Shown: positions 26,834 to 36,161 of the stretch, in pieces
How positions within the stretch are numbered: the stretch's first letter is position 1
How the letters are laid out: each line of letters opens with the position of its first letter
The notes under the pieces: generated by a model
The model's input: the letters and a program-made list of their open reading frames with translations, nothing else
Databases searched by the model: none
Told to the model about the DNA's origin: nothing
Assembly (NCBI GenBank): GCA_036504515.1
Contig: DASXVA010000001.1
Span: forward strand, 310,001 to 374,000
DNA length: 64,000 nucleotides
Source of the DNA: AWTP1-18 sp036504515
Lineage (GTDB): Bacteria > Pseudomonadota > Gammaproteobacteria > Burkholderiales > Rhodocyclaceae
Reading direction: 5' to 3'
Made by a program: the position numbers and the translations under genes

Positions 26834-28792
26834 ATGAAACGATTCCTCCTGATCCGCGGTGCCGAACTCGTCGCCCTGCTGGCCCTGGCCGCAGTGCCTC
26901 TATCGGTCACCAACCCCTTCGCCCTCGGTCTGCTGACCCTGCTGGCCATCTACGGCATTTTGCTGATCGGTCTCGATGTCACCGTGGGCTACCTGGGCCA
27001 GGTCAACTTGGGCCAGGCCGCCTTTCTCGGCATCGGTGCCTACACCTCGGCCCTGCTGGTGATGAAGCTCGGCGTCACCCTACTGCCCTCCCTGGCGGCG
27101 GCTTTCCTGCTCTGCCTGGTACTCGGTTCCCTGCTGGCGCTCCCGGCTCTGCGCCTGGAAGGTCCGCAATTCGCCCTAGCGACCCTGAGCTTTCTCGCCC
27201 TGACCACCACGGTGCTCAATGAGTGGGAAGGTCTAACCAGAGGTGCCGAGGGCCTGCAGCTGAATCGTCCGCCCCTATTCGGCATCGAGCTTGATGCCTC
27301 CGGGTTCTACTGGCTCTGCCTTGGATTACTGGCCTTGGTCTGGATGGGCATGCGCAATCTGCTGTCTTCGCAATGGGGCCGTGCCTTTGAAGCCCTGCGC
27401 GACAGCCCCATCGCCACCGATGCCATGGGAGTCGGCACCTATCGCCACAAGGTCATCGCCTTTGCCTTCGGCTCCGGGCTGGGCGGTCTGGCCGGCGGCC
27501 TCTACGCCTTCAACTTCCAATACCTGCAACCCCAGAGCTTTGTCTATGAACTGATGGTGATCCTGCTACTGGGCGTCGTACTGGGCGGGCGCAAGAGTCT
27601 GTGGGGCGCGGTCGTCGGGGCTGCCCTGATCGTATTGCTGCCCAACCTGTTATCCAACCGCAATCTGTTCCAGATCTTCTCTGTGGTGGGCCTGCTGGTC
27701 GCCTTGGGTGCCGGCTCCCGCGCCTGGGCTAACAAGACGGTGCGCCCCTTCCAGGTCATCGCTCCCGTCTTTGCCATGGCCTTGCTCGCTGTCGGCAGCT
27801 TCCTGGTGAGCAATACCGAAGACTGGCGCAAGGCGATCTTCGCCCTGATGCTGTTCGCTGTCGTCGTCGGTTTGCCCGAGGGTCTGATGGGCTTCGCCGC
27901 CGGTGCCCTGGCCAAGCTGTTCAATGTACAGCCGCCCCCGCTGCCAGTTCCCACGCCCCTGGATGACGTGCTGCCGATGCAACCAGTCACCGAACAGACC
28001 CTGCTGGAACTGAAGGATCTCAAGCGTTACTTCGGCGGCGTCAAGGCGGTGGATGGCGTTTCCCTCACGGTCCGCAGCGGTCACATTCACGGCCTGATCG
28101 GTCCCAATGGTTCCGGCAAGTCCACCGCGGTGAATGTGATCTCCGGCCTCTATTCACCCAGCGATGGCGACATCCTGCTCGATGGCAAGTCCCTGCCCCG
28201 AGGCAGCCTGTTCCGCGTGGCCGGTGCCGGCATTGCCCGGACCTTCCAAAACCTGCAACTGTTCGGCGAACTGACTGCTCTCGACAACGTGATGGTGGCG
28301 TTGCGGGATACCTACCGTACTCCCTGGCCCTTTGTCTTGTTGGGTCTGGCTTACCGGGAAGAACGGCAAGCCCGGGCCGATGCCCTGGCCCTGCTGGAAC
28401 TGGTAGGACTGCGGGATCAGGCTCAGAACAAGGCCAAGGACTTGACCTATGGTGCCCAGCGTTTCCTCGAAATCGCTCGCGCCCTGGCCCGCAAGCCGCG
28501 CCTGCTGATCCTTGACGAACCCGCCGCCGGTCTTGCCCATCCCGATGCTATGGTGCTGGTGGAAATCATCAAGCGCGTCCATGGCCGGGGCATCACCATG
28601 GTCCTGATCGAACACCACATGGATATCGTCTGCGAACTGTGCGACACCGTGACGGTGCTTGATGGCGGCCGAATCATTGCGGAAGGGGACCCGGACATCG
28701 TCAAGCGCGACCCCAAGGTGGTGGAAGCCTACCTGGGTGCCATGGCGGCAGAAGACGGCGCAAGCCCCACCGTTGCACCAGCAGCGGCCTGA
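26834..28792 (+). CDS. Fused LivM permease - LivG ATPase
   Basis: 652 residues. Residues about 1-300 are the LivM permease (GLDVTVGYLGQVNLGQAAF, coupling loop FEALRDSPIATDAMG). Two further hydrophobic segments follow (about 300-365), then a Pro-rich linker (PPPLPVPTPLDD). Residues about 395-640 are the LivG ATPase: Walker A GPNGSGKST near 423, signature LTYGAQR, Walker B LLILDEPAAGL, and the switch His in IEHHMD. LivM and LivG are usually separate; here they are one chain. Four bases separate it from livH. Confidence 0.92.
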   Translation: MKRFLLIRGAELVALLALAAVPLSVTNPFALGLLTLLAIYGILLIGLDVTVGYLGQVNLGQAAFLGIGAYTSALLVMKLGVTLLPSLAAAFLLCLVLGSLLALPALRLEGPQFALATLSFLALTTTVLNEWEGLTRGAEGLQLNRPPLFGIELDASGFYWLCLGLLALVWMGMRNLLSSQWGRAFEALRDSPIATDAMGVGTYRHKVIAFAFGSGLGGLAGGLYAFNFQYLQPQSFVYELMVILLLGVVLGGRKSLWGAVVGAALIVLLPNLLSNRNLFQIFSVVGLLVALGAGSRAWANKTVRPFQVIAPVFAMALLAVGSFLVSNTEDWRKAIFALMLFAVVVGLPEGLMGFAAGALAKLFNVQPPPLPVPTPLDDVLPMQPVTEQTLLELKDLKRYFGGVKAVDGVSLTVRSGHIHGLIGPNGSGKSTAVNVISGLYSPSDGDILLDGKSLPRGSLFRVAGAGIARTFQNLQLFGELTALDNVMVALRDTYRTPWPFVLLGLAYREERQARADALALLELVGLRDQAQNKAKDLTYGAQRFLEIARALARKPRLLILDEPAAGLAHPDAMVLVEIIKRVHGRGITMVLIEHHMDIVCELCDTVTVLDGGRIIAEGDPDIVKRDPKVVEAYLGAMAAEDGASPTVAPAAA

Positions 28793-28803
28793 GGAGAACG
28801 ACA

Positions 28804-29520
28804 ATGCTCAAAGTTGAAAACCTGTATGCCGGTTACGGCGGTGCCGAAGTGCTCAACGGCGTGAACCTGGAAGTCAAAGCCGGTACCGTCGTTGCCCTGA
28901 TCGGCGCCAACGGTGCCGGCAAGACCACCACCATGCGCGCCATTTCCGGCATGGTCAAACCCAGTAGCGGCAGCGTGATGGTGGAAGATGTGGCGGTGGC
29001 CGGCATGGCCGCCTCTCGCATCGCCCGCCTCGGTCTGGCCCACTCCCCTGAAGGTCGCAAGGTCTTCGGCCCCCTCAGCGTTGAAGACAATCTGTTGCTG
29101 GGTGCCTATCGCCGCCTGCCCAGATTTTTCGGTTTCCGCGAACAGGCGGCGGCTGATCTGAAAAAGGTCTACGAGCTGTTCCCCCGCCTGGAAGAACGGC
29201 GAAAGCAATACTCCGGTACCCTCTCCGGTGGTGAACAGCAAATGCTCGCCATTGGTCGCGCCTTGATGTCCCAACCCAAGGTGGTATTGCTGGACGAGCC
29301 CTCCATGGGCCTTGCCCCGGTGATCGTGCAGGAAGTGTTCTCCATCATCCGCCGCCTCAAGGAAGCGGGGATCACGCTGTTGCTGGTGGAACAGTTCGCC
29401 AAAAGCGCCTTGGAGGTGGCCGATTACGCCTATGTGATGGAGCGGGGCAAGATCGCCGTAGCGGGCACTCCCGAAGACCTGCGCAAGGATGAGCGGGTAT
29501 TGGCGGCGTATCTCGGATAG
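28804..29520 (+). CDS. livF: ABC transporter ATP-binding protein LivF
   Basis: 238 residues, ATG behind GAGGAGAACGACA. Walker A GANGAGKTT (about residue 36), signature LSGGEQQ, Walker B VVLLDEPSMGLAP, and the LivF-typical HSPEGRKVFGPLSVEDNL. It pairs with the LivG half of the fused protein to drive import. It is the last gene of the transporter operon. Confidence 0.94.
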   Translation: MLKVENLYAGYGGAEVLNGVNLEVKAGTVVALIGANGAGKTTTMRAISGMVKPSSGSVMVEDVAVAGMAASRIARLGLAHSPEGRKVFGPLSVEDNLLLGAYRRLPRFFGFREQAAADLKKVYELFPRLEERRKQYSGTLSGGEQQMLAIGRALMSQPKVVLLDEPSMGLAPVIVQEVFSIIRRLKEAGITLLLVEQFAKSALEVADYAYVMERGKIAVAGTPEDLRKDERVLAAYLG

Positions 29521-29532
29521 CCGTTTGATACT

Positions 29533-29559
29533 GGCAAGGCCTGCAGCGTGGGCCTTGCC
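29533..29559 (+). terminator. Probable transcript-end hairpin of the liv operon
   Basis: Perfect 9-bp stem GGCAAGGCC/GGCCTTGCC with a nine-base loop, 12 bases after the livF stop. No U-run follows, so termination may need Rho or be weak. Confidence 0.45.
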
Positions 29560-29639
29560 TCCAGCGTACCGCACCATGCCCTCCGGGCCAAGCTGCTGGC
29601 ATTCAGGCAGGCGAAACGCTCCCGGCTTATTGCCCCGCC

Positions 29640-32036
29640 CTACTGAATGCTTTCTCCCTGTTCAGAGCCGACATAAAGATGAATACAGTTCTTGCCAGCA
29701 TCTTTGGCTGCATACATCGCCTGGTCTGCATGGCGCAGTAACACATCGACATCTGAACTATCTGTTGGGCACAAAGTCGCTCCGATACTCGCCGAGATCG
29801 ATACTGTGATGCCTTTTATCTCCATGGGTGCAGCTATCTTGTTCTGGATTCGACGCAAGGCCAAGTGACATTCTTCAATTCCCTCAATGCCCAGTAGCAG
29901 AAAAGCAAACTCATCTCCACCAAGTCGCGCGGCGGTATCTCCGCCCCGAATACTTTCCCGCAATCGCTTCGCGACCTGAGTCAACACCTCGTCACCGGCT
30001 TGATGCCCATAGGTATCATTGATCGGTTTGAATTCATCCAGATCCAGATAACCCACGACCATGATCGTCTGATTTCTTTGGGCGTAGGCCACTGCTTGAT
30101 GGATTCGATCAAAGAATAGTGCCCGGTTAGGAATTCCCGTGAGGCTATCGTTGTAGGCCAGCTTTTCCAACTTCTCCTGATAACTCCTAACCTCTGTGAT
30201 GTCAGACATGATTGCCACGTAATGGGCAAGATGTCCCCCCTCATCATGAACAGCCGTTATCGTCAGGCGAACAGCGAATAGCTCGCCGTTCTTCCTTTTA
30301 TTCCATAACTCGCCCTGCCAGTGTCCGTCAGTGTTCAACACTTGCCACATGTCTTTGTAAAACGGCTTTCCCTGCCGACTGGATCTCAGAATCTCAGGCT
30401 TCTTGTTCAGCACCTCCGAGCGGCTATAACCACTGATGCGGCTGAATGCCGAATTCACATCTACGATGCGGTTATCTGCATCCGTAATCAAAATCCCTTC
30501 TTCGCTATTACTGAACACGCTTGCCGCCAAGCGAAGTTGGCTTTCGCCTTTTTTCCGCTGAGTGATATCCCGGCTTGCTGCATACAGCAAGCTCTGGCCA
30601 TCAATTTCAATCCCGCATGCACTGATTTCCACAGAGATAATGCTGTTGTCCCGACAGCGGTAACGGGCTTCAAATACGCTACTCAATTGCTGGAAAATCA
30701 GGGATTCGTTCCGGCGGCGATTTGTTTCCCAATCGTGGTCGATATCCCATTCACTGATGTGTATATGTCCAATCACGGACTGGTCATAGCCTAGCATTCG
30801 CAAGAATGCTTCATTTGCATTGACTAGATAACCGGCAGCATCCAAGACGTGAATGCCGTCACTGGCCATACGCAATATGGTCGCAAGACGAGTTCGCTCA
30901 TGCATGACCTTCTGCTCAACGAGTTTTCTCTCGCTGATATCCACTCCTAGGCCAATCAGCAATGACCTGCTGTCCACATCACACATCGCTCCCGAAAAGA
31001 AATAAGGAATATGCCTCCCATTCTTATCTCGCAATGCCGCTTCAACCGTAACGATGCCATCTTTGAATCCCCGAGTAATGGCATTGGCAATGTGAAATTT
31101 GTCGTCGCCATCGAAAAGGTCGAGAGGATGCGTAACCGTCATTTCCTCGCTTGATCTTCCTGTAAGGTCCTCCAGGTTTCGATTCCATTCTTGGAATTTT
31201 CCATCACCATCGAAAACATAAAAAATTCCAGGGAGCGACTGAATGATTTTTTCTCGGTACTGGTATTCCTTTATCAGCCGCTCTTCCGCTTGCTTGTTCT
31301 GACTGACATCGTGAAAACTATAGATTCTGCCCACAACGACACCACCCACCCGTTGCGCTTGAACGCGGCATTCCAAGTACCTATTCCCCTTAAGGGTTAA
31401 TTCAATTTTATTTCTGGGGGAATAGCTTTCCAGATGGAACAATCCTTCTGGAAATGCCGATGGATAGTTCATTACTTGGCCAGACATCCACGACAAAATG
31501 ACGGGGCCTCCACTTGCGTATACGTGCTCGGGAATCTGCCAAACCTCTACCAGTCTACGATTCATGTTAACGACATTGCCACCTTCGTTAAGCACGAGTA
31601 CGCCGTCACCTGTCGCCTCCAACGTCGCCTGCAAAAGTGACGTGAGACTTTCCAGCATTTCCTCCCGTAAATGACCTTCTCGGTTATCCCTTGCCCTCAC
31701 CACAAGGAAGGCATGGCTTCCCCTTTCTGTCTTGCGCACATCTTTCAAAACGGGAATTTCACTGCCATCGTTGCGACGATAGATACCCGCAACCTTGGAT
31801 ACTTCCCTTACGTGGCCTTGGGCCACTTCTTCCCAGTAGAAAACATCAGCTATAGAAACTTCAATCTCTGAAATGGCCATCCCCTGCAGGGCGCCAAGAG
31901 GATAGCCGAGACATTCACAGGCCCACGGACTTGCGGAGACGATGATTCTTGTCTCGCTATCCACGACCATCAATATTTCATTTGAGAATCCAAGGAGTTC
32001 GTTACTCCAGGCCGCCGCACCATCGTCGTCAATCAC
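29640..32036 (-). CDS. Multi-PAS diguanylate cyclase
   Basis: 798 residues, soluble. About five PAS/PAC units occupy residues 1-625 (for example SNEILMVVDSETRI, TGDGVLVLNEGGNV, LPGIFYVFDGDGKF, ASDGIHVLDAAGYL, SEEGILITDADNRI, each closing in a D-x-S/T-x-x-K/R type motif). Residues about 630-790 are a GGDEF domain with the intact active site RLGGDEF, and no EAL domain follows. It should make c-di-GMP in response to intracellular signals. Its ATG overlaps the stop of the HD-GYP gene by four bases. The region is less GC-rich than the liv operon. Confidence 0.92.
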   Translation of the reverse strand: MIDDDGAAAWSNELLGFSNEILMVVDSETRIIVSASPWACECLGYPLGALQGMAISEIEVSIADVFYWEEVAQGHVREVSKVAGIYRRNDGSEIPVLKDVRKTERGSHAFLVVRARDNREGHLREEMLESLTSLLQATLEATGDGVLVLNEGGNVVNMNRRLVEVWQIPEHVYASGGPVILSWMSGQVMNYPSAFPEGLFHLESYSPRNKIELTLKGNRYLECRVQAQRVGGVVVGRIYSFHDVSQNKQAEERLIKEYQYREKIIQSLPGIFYVFDGDGKFQEWNRNLEDLTGRSSEEMTVTHPLDLFDGDDKFHIANAITRGFKDGIVTVEAALRDKNGRHIPYFFSGAMCDVDSRSLLIGLGVDISERKLVEQKVMHERTRLATILRMASDGIHVLDAAGYLVNANEAFLRMLGYDQSVIGHIHISEWDIDHDWETNRRRNESLIFQQLSSVFEARYRCRDNSIISVEISACGIEIDGQSLLYAASRDITQRKKGESQLRLAASVFSNSEEGILITDADNRIVDVNSAFSRISGYSRSEVLNKKPEILRSSRQGKPFYKDMWQVLNTDGHWQGELWNKRKNGELFAVRLTITAVHDEGGHLAHYVAIMSDITEVRSYQEKLEKLAYNDSLTGIPNRALFFDRIHQAVAYAQRNQTIMVVGYLDLDEFKPINDTYGHQAGDEVLTQVAKRLRESIRGGDTAARLGGDEFAFLLLGIEGIEECHLALRRIQNKIAAPMEIKGITVSISASIGATLCPTDSSDVDVLLRHADQAMYAAKDAGKNCIHLYVGSEQGESIQ

Positions 32037-33328
32037 AGCTTGGGGGTTCCTGGCTGGTAGCCACTGTCAAAGTAATAGCTCGTCCTTGGCTTGGGGCTCA
32101 AGTAGTCGTAAACCGCTGGGGGCAGTTTTTCCGGTCTCACGGCCTCGCTTATGTTCACTTCGTGATCTTCAGCCAGATCCAGGACAATCGCCTCCCGCTT
32201 CGGAACACTGGGGTCATAGACCACTACGGTTGGCCGCAATGGCATCGACGGTCGAACGGAAATGACCATACCCCAATCTCCATTGGAGAGACACACCAGG
32301 CTGCCAACGGGGTAAATCCCCATGAAATGGATAAATATATTGAGCAACTGCGGATCGAATCGGCTGCGATATACAGAAAACATTTGCGCTAATGCTTCAT
32401 GGGGCGTCAAACCATTCGATTGGTGTACGGGATTGCATAAACTATCAAAAGCATTGGCCAATGCAACAATACGAGCCAATGGATCTATCTCCTCACCTTT
32501 CAGTTGTTGCGGGTAGCCGGTGCCATCAAAATGCTCATGGTGCTGATAGATGATGGTCTGGGTGTGCTTGGGAAAACCAGCTTCCCTTGCCATTTCTTCG
32601 CCATACTGACAATGCAGTTCAAAAAACTCCCTTTCGGATTTCTTTAATAACCCATTGTTCTTGACGATTTTGCTCGGCACCCGTGACAGTCCGACATCAT
32701 GGAAAAGTGCCCCAATACCCAGTTCTTTTATTAGCTCCTCCGGTAGCTCCACTTGCTTCCCGAGAAGCATTGCGAGCACGGCAACATTCAATGGGTGGGA
32801 ATATGCGTCTTCATAGCTGTTGGCCTCACTCATCAGATGAATAGCCAACTCAGGAGCTGCGAGTAGCGTTTGCGACATGCCGCGCACGAGTTCTGTAGCA
32901 TCACTCAAAGCCTTTTCCGGCAAAGCAAAAAGCGTTTCATTCAGGGAGCGCACAACCTTGGCTGCTCGTGCAAATTCCCGTTCAACCTGGGCGATCCGCT
33001 GTCGATGTTCGGCCAAGCGCTGAATGCGATCCTGCTTCAGGCTGATCAGTGCGGGGTCCGTCTTTATTGGGGTAACGACTTCTTCCGAAACAGCGTCCCT
33101 GTTTTTTGTTCCATCCGACAGGGTGGTTATGGGTCGTGGTGCTGTATCACTGCGAGCAGGGTTCCAACGTACCGTCTTCAGTCCTAGCTTACGGATGGTC
33201 TGTATCTGATCCTCGGTGCAAATCTTGAAACTATTTAAGCTGAACGGATGATCCAGCCAACTCAGGTCGAGATGGATATAAAGGCCGACTTGTAATTGTT
33301 CTACCGCTATCGCGTTCTCTGAGATCAT
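32033..33328 (-). CDS. HD-GYP c-di-GMP phosphodiesterase with N-terminal DUF3391-like domain
   Basis: 431 residues. The N-terminal part (VEQLQVGLYIHLDLSWLDHPF) is the DUF3391 domain common in HD-GYP proteins. The catalytic part has the metal-binding HD in GALFHDVGLSR (about residue 210) and the HHEHFDGTGYP signature (about 262-272), plus ARIVALANAFDSL. It should hydrolyse c-di-GMP. It is translated just before, and overlaps, the diguanylate cyclase, so synthesis and breakdown are encoded as a coupled pair. Confidence 0.92.
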   Translation of the reverse strand: MISENAIAVEQLQVGLYIHLDLSWLDHPFSLNSFKICTEDQIQTIRKLGLKTVRWNPARSDTAPRPITTLSDGTKNRDAVSEEVVTPIKTDPALISLKQDRIQRLAEHRQRIAQVEREFARAAKVVRSLNETLFALPEKALSDATELVRGMSQTLLAAPELAIHLMSEANSYEDAYSHPLNVAVLAMLLGKQVELPEELIKELGIGALFHDVGLSRVPSKIVKNNGLLKKSEREFFELHCQYGEEMAREAGFPKHTQTIIYQHHEHFDGTGYPQQLKGEEIDPLARIVALANAFDSLCNPVHQSNGLTPHEALAQMFSVYRSRFDPQLLNIFIHFMGIYPVGSLVCLSNGDWGMVISVRPSMPLRPTVVVYDPSVPKREAIVLDLAEDHEVNISEAVRPEKLPPAVYDYLSPKPRTSYYFDSGYQPGTPKL

Positions 33329-33667
33329 GCATTTTCAACTACGGCGGAACTGCAAAAGGAAACGGCTTTGGCGGGGATGTCTGAGCAAAACCCTCCCCTC
33401 TGCAAAAAGATGCATCACCATTGACCTTGGGGATTACTTTCCCAACCCCATTTCTGACGTGGTTGTTCCCCGGGGTAGGGTTTGCCTAGAATTCGCTATT
33501 AAGCCCGACTTGTAGGCTTTAAACCTCAAGCGAGTGGCACTTTAGCGTAATCACTTATCCTCATCCATCACCCCAAGGGGTGATGGATGGGGGGCTAGAA
33601 TTTGGGCAAAATTCTGGCCGTAATATCCTGAATTTCAATAAATTATGAATGCCTGCAGCAACAGACT
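33329..33667. promoter_or_regulatory. Divergent intergenic region with a large palindrome
   Basis: 339 bases between the HD-GYP gene (minus) and the hemerythrin-LuxR gene (plus). It holds a perfect 13-bp inverted repeat with a two-base centre, CATCCATCACCCC at 33562-33574 and its complement at 33577-33589, and a second repeat AGAATTT/AAATTCT at 33597-33615. No coding frame or consensus promoter was recognised. The palindromes are candidate binding sites for the regulator encoded next. Confidence 0.55.
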
Positions 33668-34447
33668 ATGAAGCAAGACACTGGCCATGCCGAAATTGAT
33701 CAGCAGCACTCCATCCTTGAGGCCTTGATCGCTGAGTTTGATTCCATCTGCCCCCCCAAAGACCTCAAGTCTGGAATTCGTTGCCATGTATGCAAACCGG
33801 TGACAAGACAAAAGTGCATAAAGCGACTGTCCGATATCACAACGCACTTTCTGACTTTTATTCAAGGCCATTTCAACTACGAAGAAAAGCTCATGGAACT
33901 GTTACCGGCCAATGAGCCTTGCCGCACACATATTTCCGAGCACAAGAAGGGCCACCACGAGGTGATCTTGTTCATTCAGAGGTCAGCCTCGCTCATCGGA
34001 AGTGAGGATAGTCATGTCATCGCATCTCAATTGAAAAACACCATGGACCTCTGGTTGCGTGAGCATAACGCCAAGCTTGATACAGCCCTTGTCGCCCAAC
34101 TTTCTCGCCTGGACACCAACGAAATTGAAATGGATAGTGCTCTGGTCTCTATCCTCGACCAATACGTCTTCCCCAATCGGCCAAACCGTTCATTACTGAC
34201 CCGTAAGTCCGTTCCCCGCCCCCAGACGGACCATAACGCTCAAAACCATCTGGGGTCTTTAACTGCTCGCCAAAGGGAAGTTTGCAAACTGGTTGCCAGC
34301 GGCCTGTCAAACAAGGAAATAGCACTTCAATTGGATACGACGGTTAACACCATCAAAACTCATCGGGCCGAACTGTATAAGCGCCTGAGAGTAACCTCCC
34401 TTTTTGAATTGCTGAACAAACTGGACCAAATCGCCGCAATTGAATAG
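33668..34447 (+). CDS. Hemerythrin domain fused to LuxR-type DNA-binding domain
   Basis: 259 residues. Residues 1-145 carry a complete hemerythrin di-iron ligand set by pattern: H14, H68 and E72 (HFNYE), H92 and H96 (HKKGH), H133 and D138 (HNAKLD). Between the first and second ligand helices lies an insert with C28, C39, C42 and C50 (includes CHVC), not usual for hemerythrins. Residues about 194-252 are a LuxR helix-turn-helix (LTARQREVCKLVASGLSNKE, VNTIKTHRAELYKRL). It is likely a one-component transcription factor sensing oxygen, NO or redox state. It is divergent from the c-di-GMP gene pair. No strong Shine-Dalgarno is seen. Confidence 0.88.
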   Translation: MKQDTGHAEIDQQHSILEALIAEFDSICPPKDLKSGIRCHVCKPVTRQKCIKRLSDITTHFLTFIQGHFNYEEKLMELLPANEPCRTHISEHKKGHHEVILFIQRSASLIGSEDSHVIASQLKNTMDLWLREHNAKLDTALVAQLSRLDTNEIEMDSALVSILDQYVFPNRPNRSLLTRKSVPRPQTDHNAQNHLGSLTARQREVCKLVASGLSNKEIALQLDTTVNTIKTHRAELYKRLRVTSLFELLNKLDQIAAIE

Positions 34448-34502
34448 CCATCGCCCGTGGTGATTTCCTTCTTAACCATCGCGTTTACAACTTCCTTGCA
34501 CA

Positions 34503-34532
34503 CAAGGCCCGCAATTGCGGGCCTTGTTTTTT
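34503..34532 (+). terminator. Rho-independent terminator of the hemerythrin-LuxR gene
   Basis: Stem CAAGGCCCGC/GCGGGCCTTG with an AATT loop, followed by TTTTTT. Confidence 0.9.
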
Positions 34533-34737
34533 GTGGCAAAACCTACGATGACAAGTCCGTGAATAATCCGAGGCAAAGGAGTCCGTCATTAGGCTCTTTG
34601 GCTTGTTTTTTCCAAAATCATGGTGCCCTTGGCATAGCACCCTATAATTACCGCCCCCCTCAGTAACGGCTATCGAGGGTCGGCCCATCACGGCGCTGGC
34701 CGGACCCGTCGCCGCGATCATCGGATAACACCAGGCA

Positions 34738-36024
34738 ATGCAGCGCAAGCACCCATCCCCGACAGACAACATTCTCGCCATCGACTTTGGAACATCCAAT
34801 TCCACGGTTGGTTATCCCACGGCTTCTGGCCCAGTTCTAGTGGAGGTGGAAGGCAACAATGTCACCATCCCCAGCGCCATCTTTTTCAATACCGAAGACG
34901 AGTGCGTGGAGTTTGGACGAGTTGCCATCGAGTCCTACACCCGCCACTACGAAGGACGACTGCTTCGTGCCCTGAAAAGCGTGCTGGGCAGTTCCTTGAT
35001 CGAGGACTCGACACCCATCGGGGACAACAACATTGCCTTCAAGGACATCATTGGCTTGTTTCTCCGGCACCTCAAGGCCAAGGCCGAAGCCAGCATCGGC
35101 CATGGAGTCGATGAAGTGATCCTTGGCCGCCCCGTCTGGTTTATCGACAACGACATGCAACGGGACCGGCTGGCCCAGGATCAGCTTGAAGCCATTGCAC
35201 GACGCTGCGGCTTCAAGCATGTGGATTTCCAATACGAACCCATCGCTGCAGCCCTGGATTATGAATCCCGTGTCCACGGCGAAGAGTTGGCCTTGATTGC
35301 CGACTTGGGCGGCGGCACCTCGGATATTTCCATCGTTCGGGTATCCCCCGACCGACATTTGAAAGTGGATCGCAAAGCCGATGTCCTGGCCAATGCCGGC
35401 GTTCATATTGGCGGCACGGATTACGACAAGAAGCTCAGTCTCCATCAGGTCATGCCCCATCTGGGCTACAAAACTCACCAGAAAGAACATCCGACCCGGG
35501 AGTTGCCCTCATCGGTCTATTTCGACCTGGCCACCTGGCACCGGATTGTGCTGCTCAATGGCAACAGCTCCGCGACCTTCCTCAAGGACATGCACTACAT
35601 GGCCGACCGGCCGGAACTGGTGCACCGCCTGCTGCGGGTTGTCCGCGAACAAACCGGGCATCAATTGGCTGGCGATGTGGAAAAGATCAAGATCGATTTG
35701 TCCGACAGTGACTTCGCACGGATGGCATTACCCTATGTGGAGGAAGACCTCGCCATCGAGCTTTCCCGCAACATCTTTGAAGAAGCAACCCTGGTTGAGA
35801 CCCAGAAGATCGCTGACAGTATCAACGAGTGCTTGAAACAGGCCGGTGTTAGCGCCGATGCCATCACCACCCTGTTCTTGACGGGGGGCACTTCGGCGAT
35901 TCCTTCGGTGCGCGCGGCCTGTCAAGCCACCGTACCCAAGGCCAACCTGGTGGACGGCGACCGGTTCGGCAGCGTCGGCGTCGGCCTGACGATTCATGCC
36001 GGGATACGGGCCAACGCCCACTGA
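34738..36024 (+). CDS. yegD: YegD-like Hsp70-family protein
   Basis: 428 residues, close to the length of YegD and lacking the Hsp70 C-terminal peptide-binding part. ATPase motifs: phosphate 1 LAIDFGTSNSTVGYP (about 13-27), phosphate 2 LIADLGGGTSDISIV (about 185-200), and the adenosine motif LFLTGGTSAIPSV (about 380-392). Function of the family is not established; chaperone-like or regulatory roles are proposed. A TATAAT box lies at 34643-34648. It is convergent with oxyR and shares a two-way terminator. Confidence 0.88.
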   Translation: MQRKHPSPTDNILAIDFGTSNSTVGYPTASGPVLVEVEGNNVTIPSAIFFNTEDECVEFGRVAIESYTRHYEGRLLRALKSVLGSSLIEDSTPIGDNNIAFKDIIGLFLRHLKAKAEASIGHGVDEVILGRPVWFIDNDMQRDRLAQDQLEAIARRCGFKHVDFQYEPIAAALDYESRVHGEELALIADLGGGTSDISIVRVSPDRHLKVDRKADVLANAGVHIGGTDYDKKLSLHQVMPHLGYKTHQKEHPTRELPSSVYFDLATWHRIVLLNGNSSATFLKDMHYMADRPELVHRLLRVVREQTGHQLAGDVEKIKIDLSDSDFARMALPYVEEDLAIELSRNIFEEATLVETQKIADSINECLKQAGVSADAITTLFLTGGTSAIPSVRAACQATVPKANLVDGDRFGSVGVGLTIHAGIRANAH

Positions 36025-36071
36025 GTCGCTTCAAGTTCAAGACAAGAACGACAGAGGGTATTGATCAATAA

Positions 36072-36102
36072 AAAATGCCGCAGATCGACACTGCGGCATT
36101 TT
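36072..36102. terminator. Bidirectional terminator between yegD and oxyR
   Basis: Stem AAAATGCCGCAG/CTGCGGCATTTT with a seven-base loop. The T-run follows on the plus strand, and a longer A-run precedes it, which gives a U-run for minus-strand transcripts. Confidence 0.88.
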
Positions 36103-36161
36103 CGTTTTTGCAGGGATGAGCCGATTATTCTCTCGATGCTGACAGCTCCCTGCTGCCTGAG

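Noticed and set aside
34643..34648. Full promoter of yegD
   Set aside because: A good TATAAT is present, but no acceptable -35 element lies 16-18 bases upstream, so it is mentioned only under yegD.
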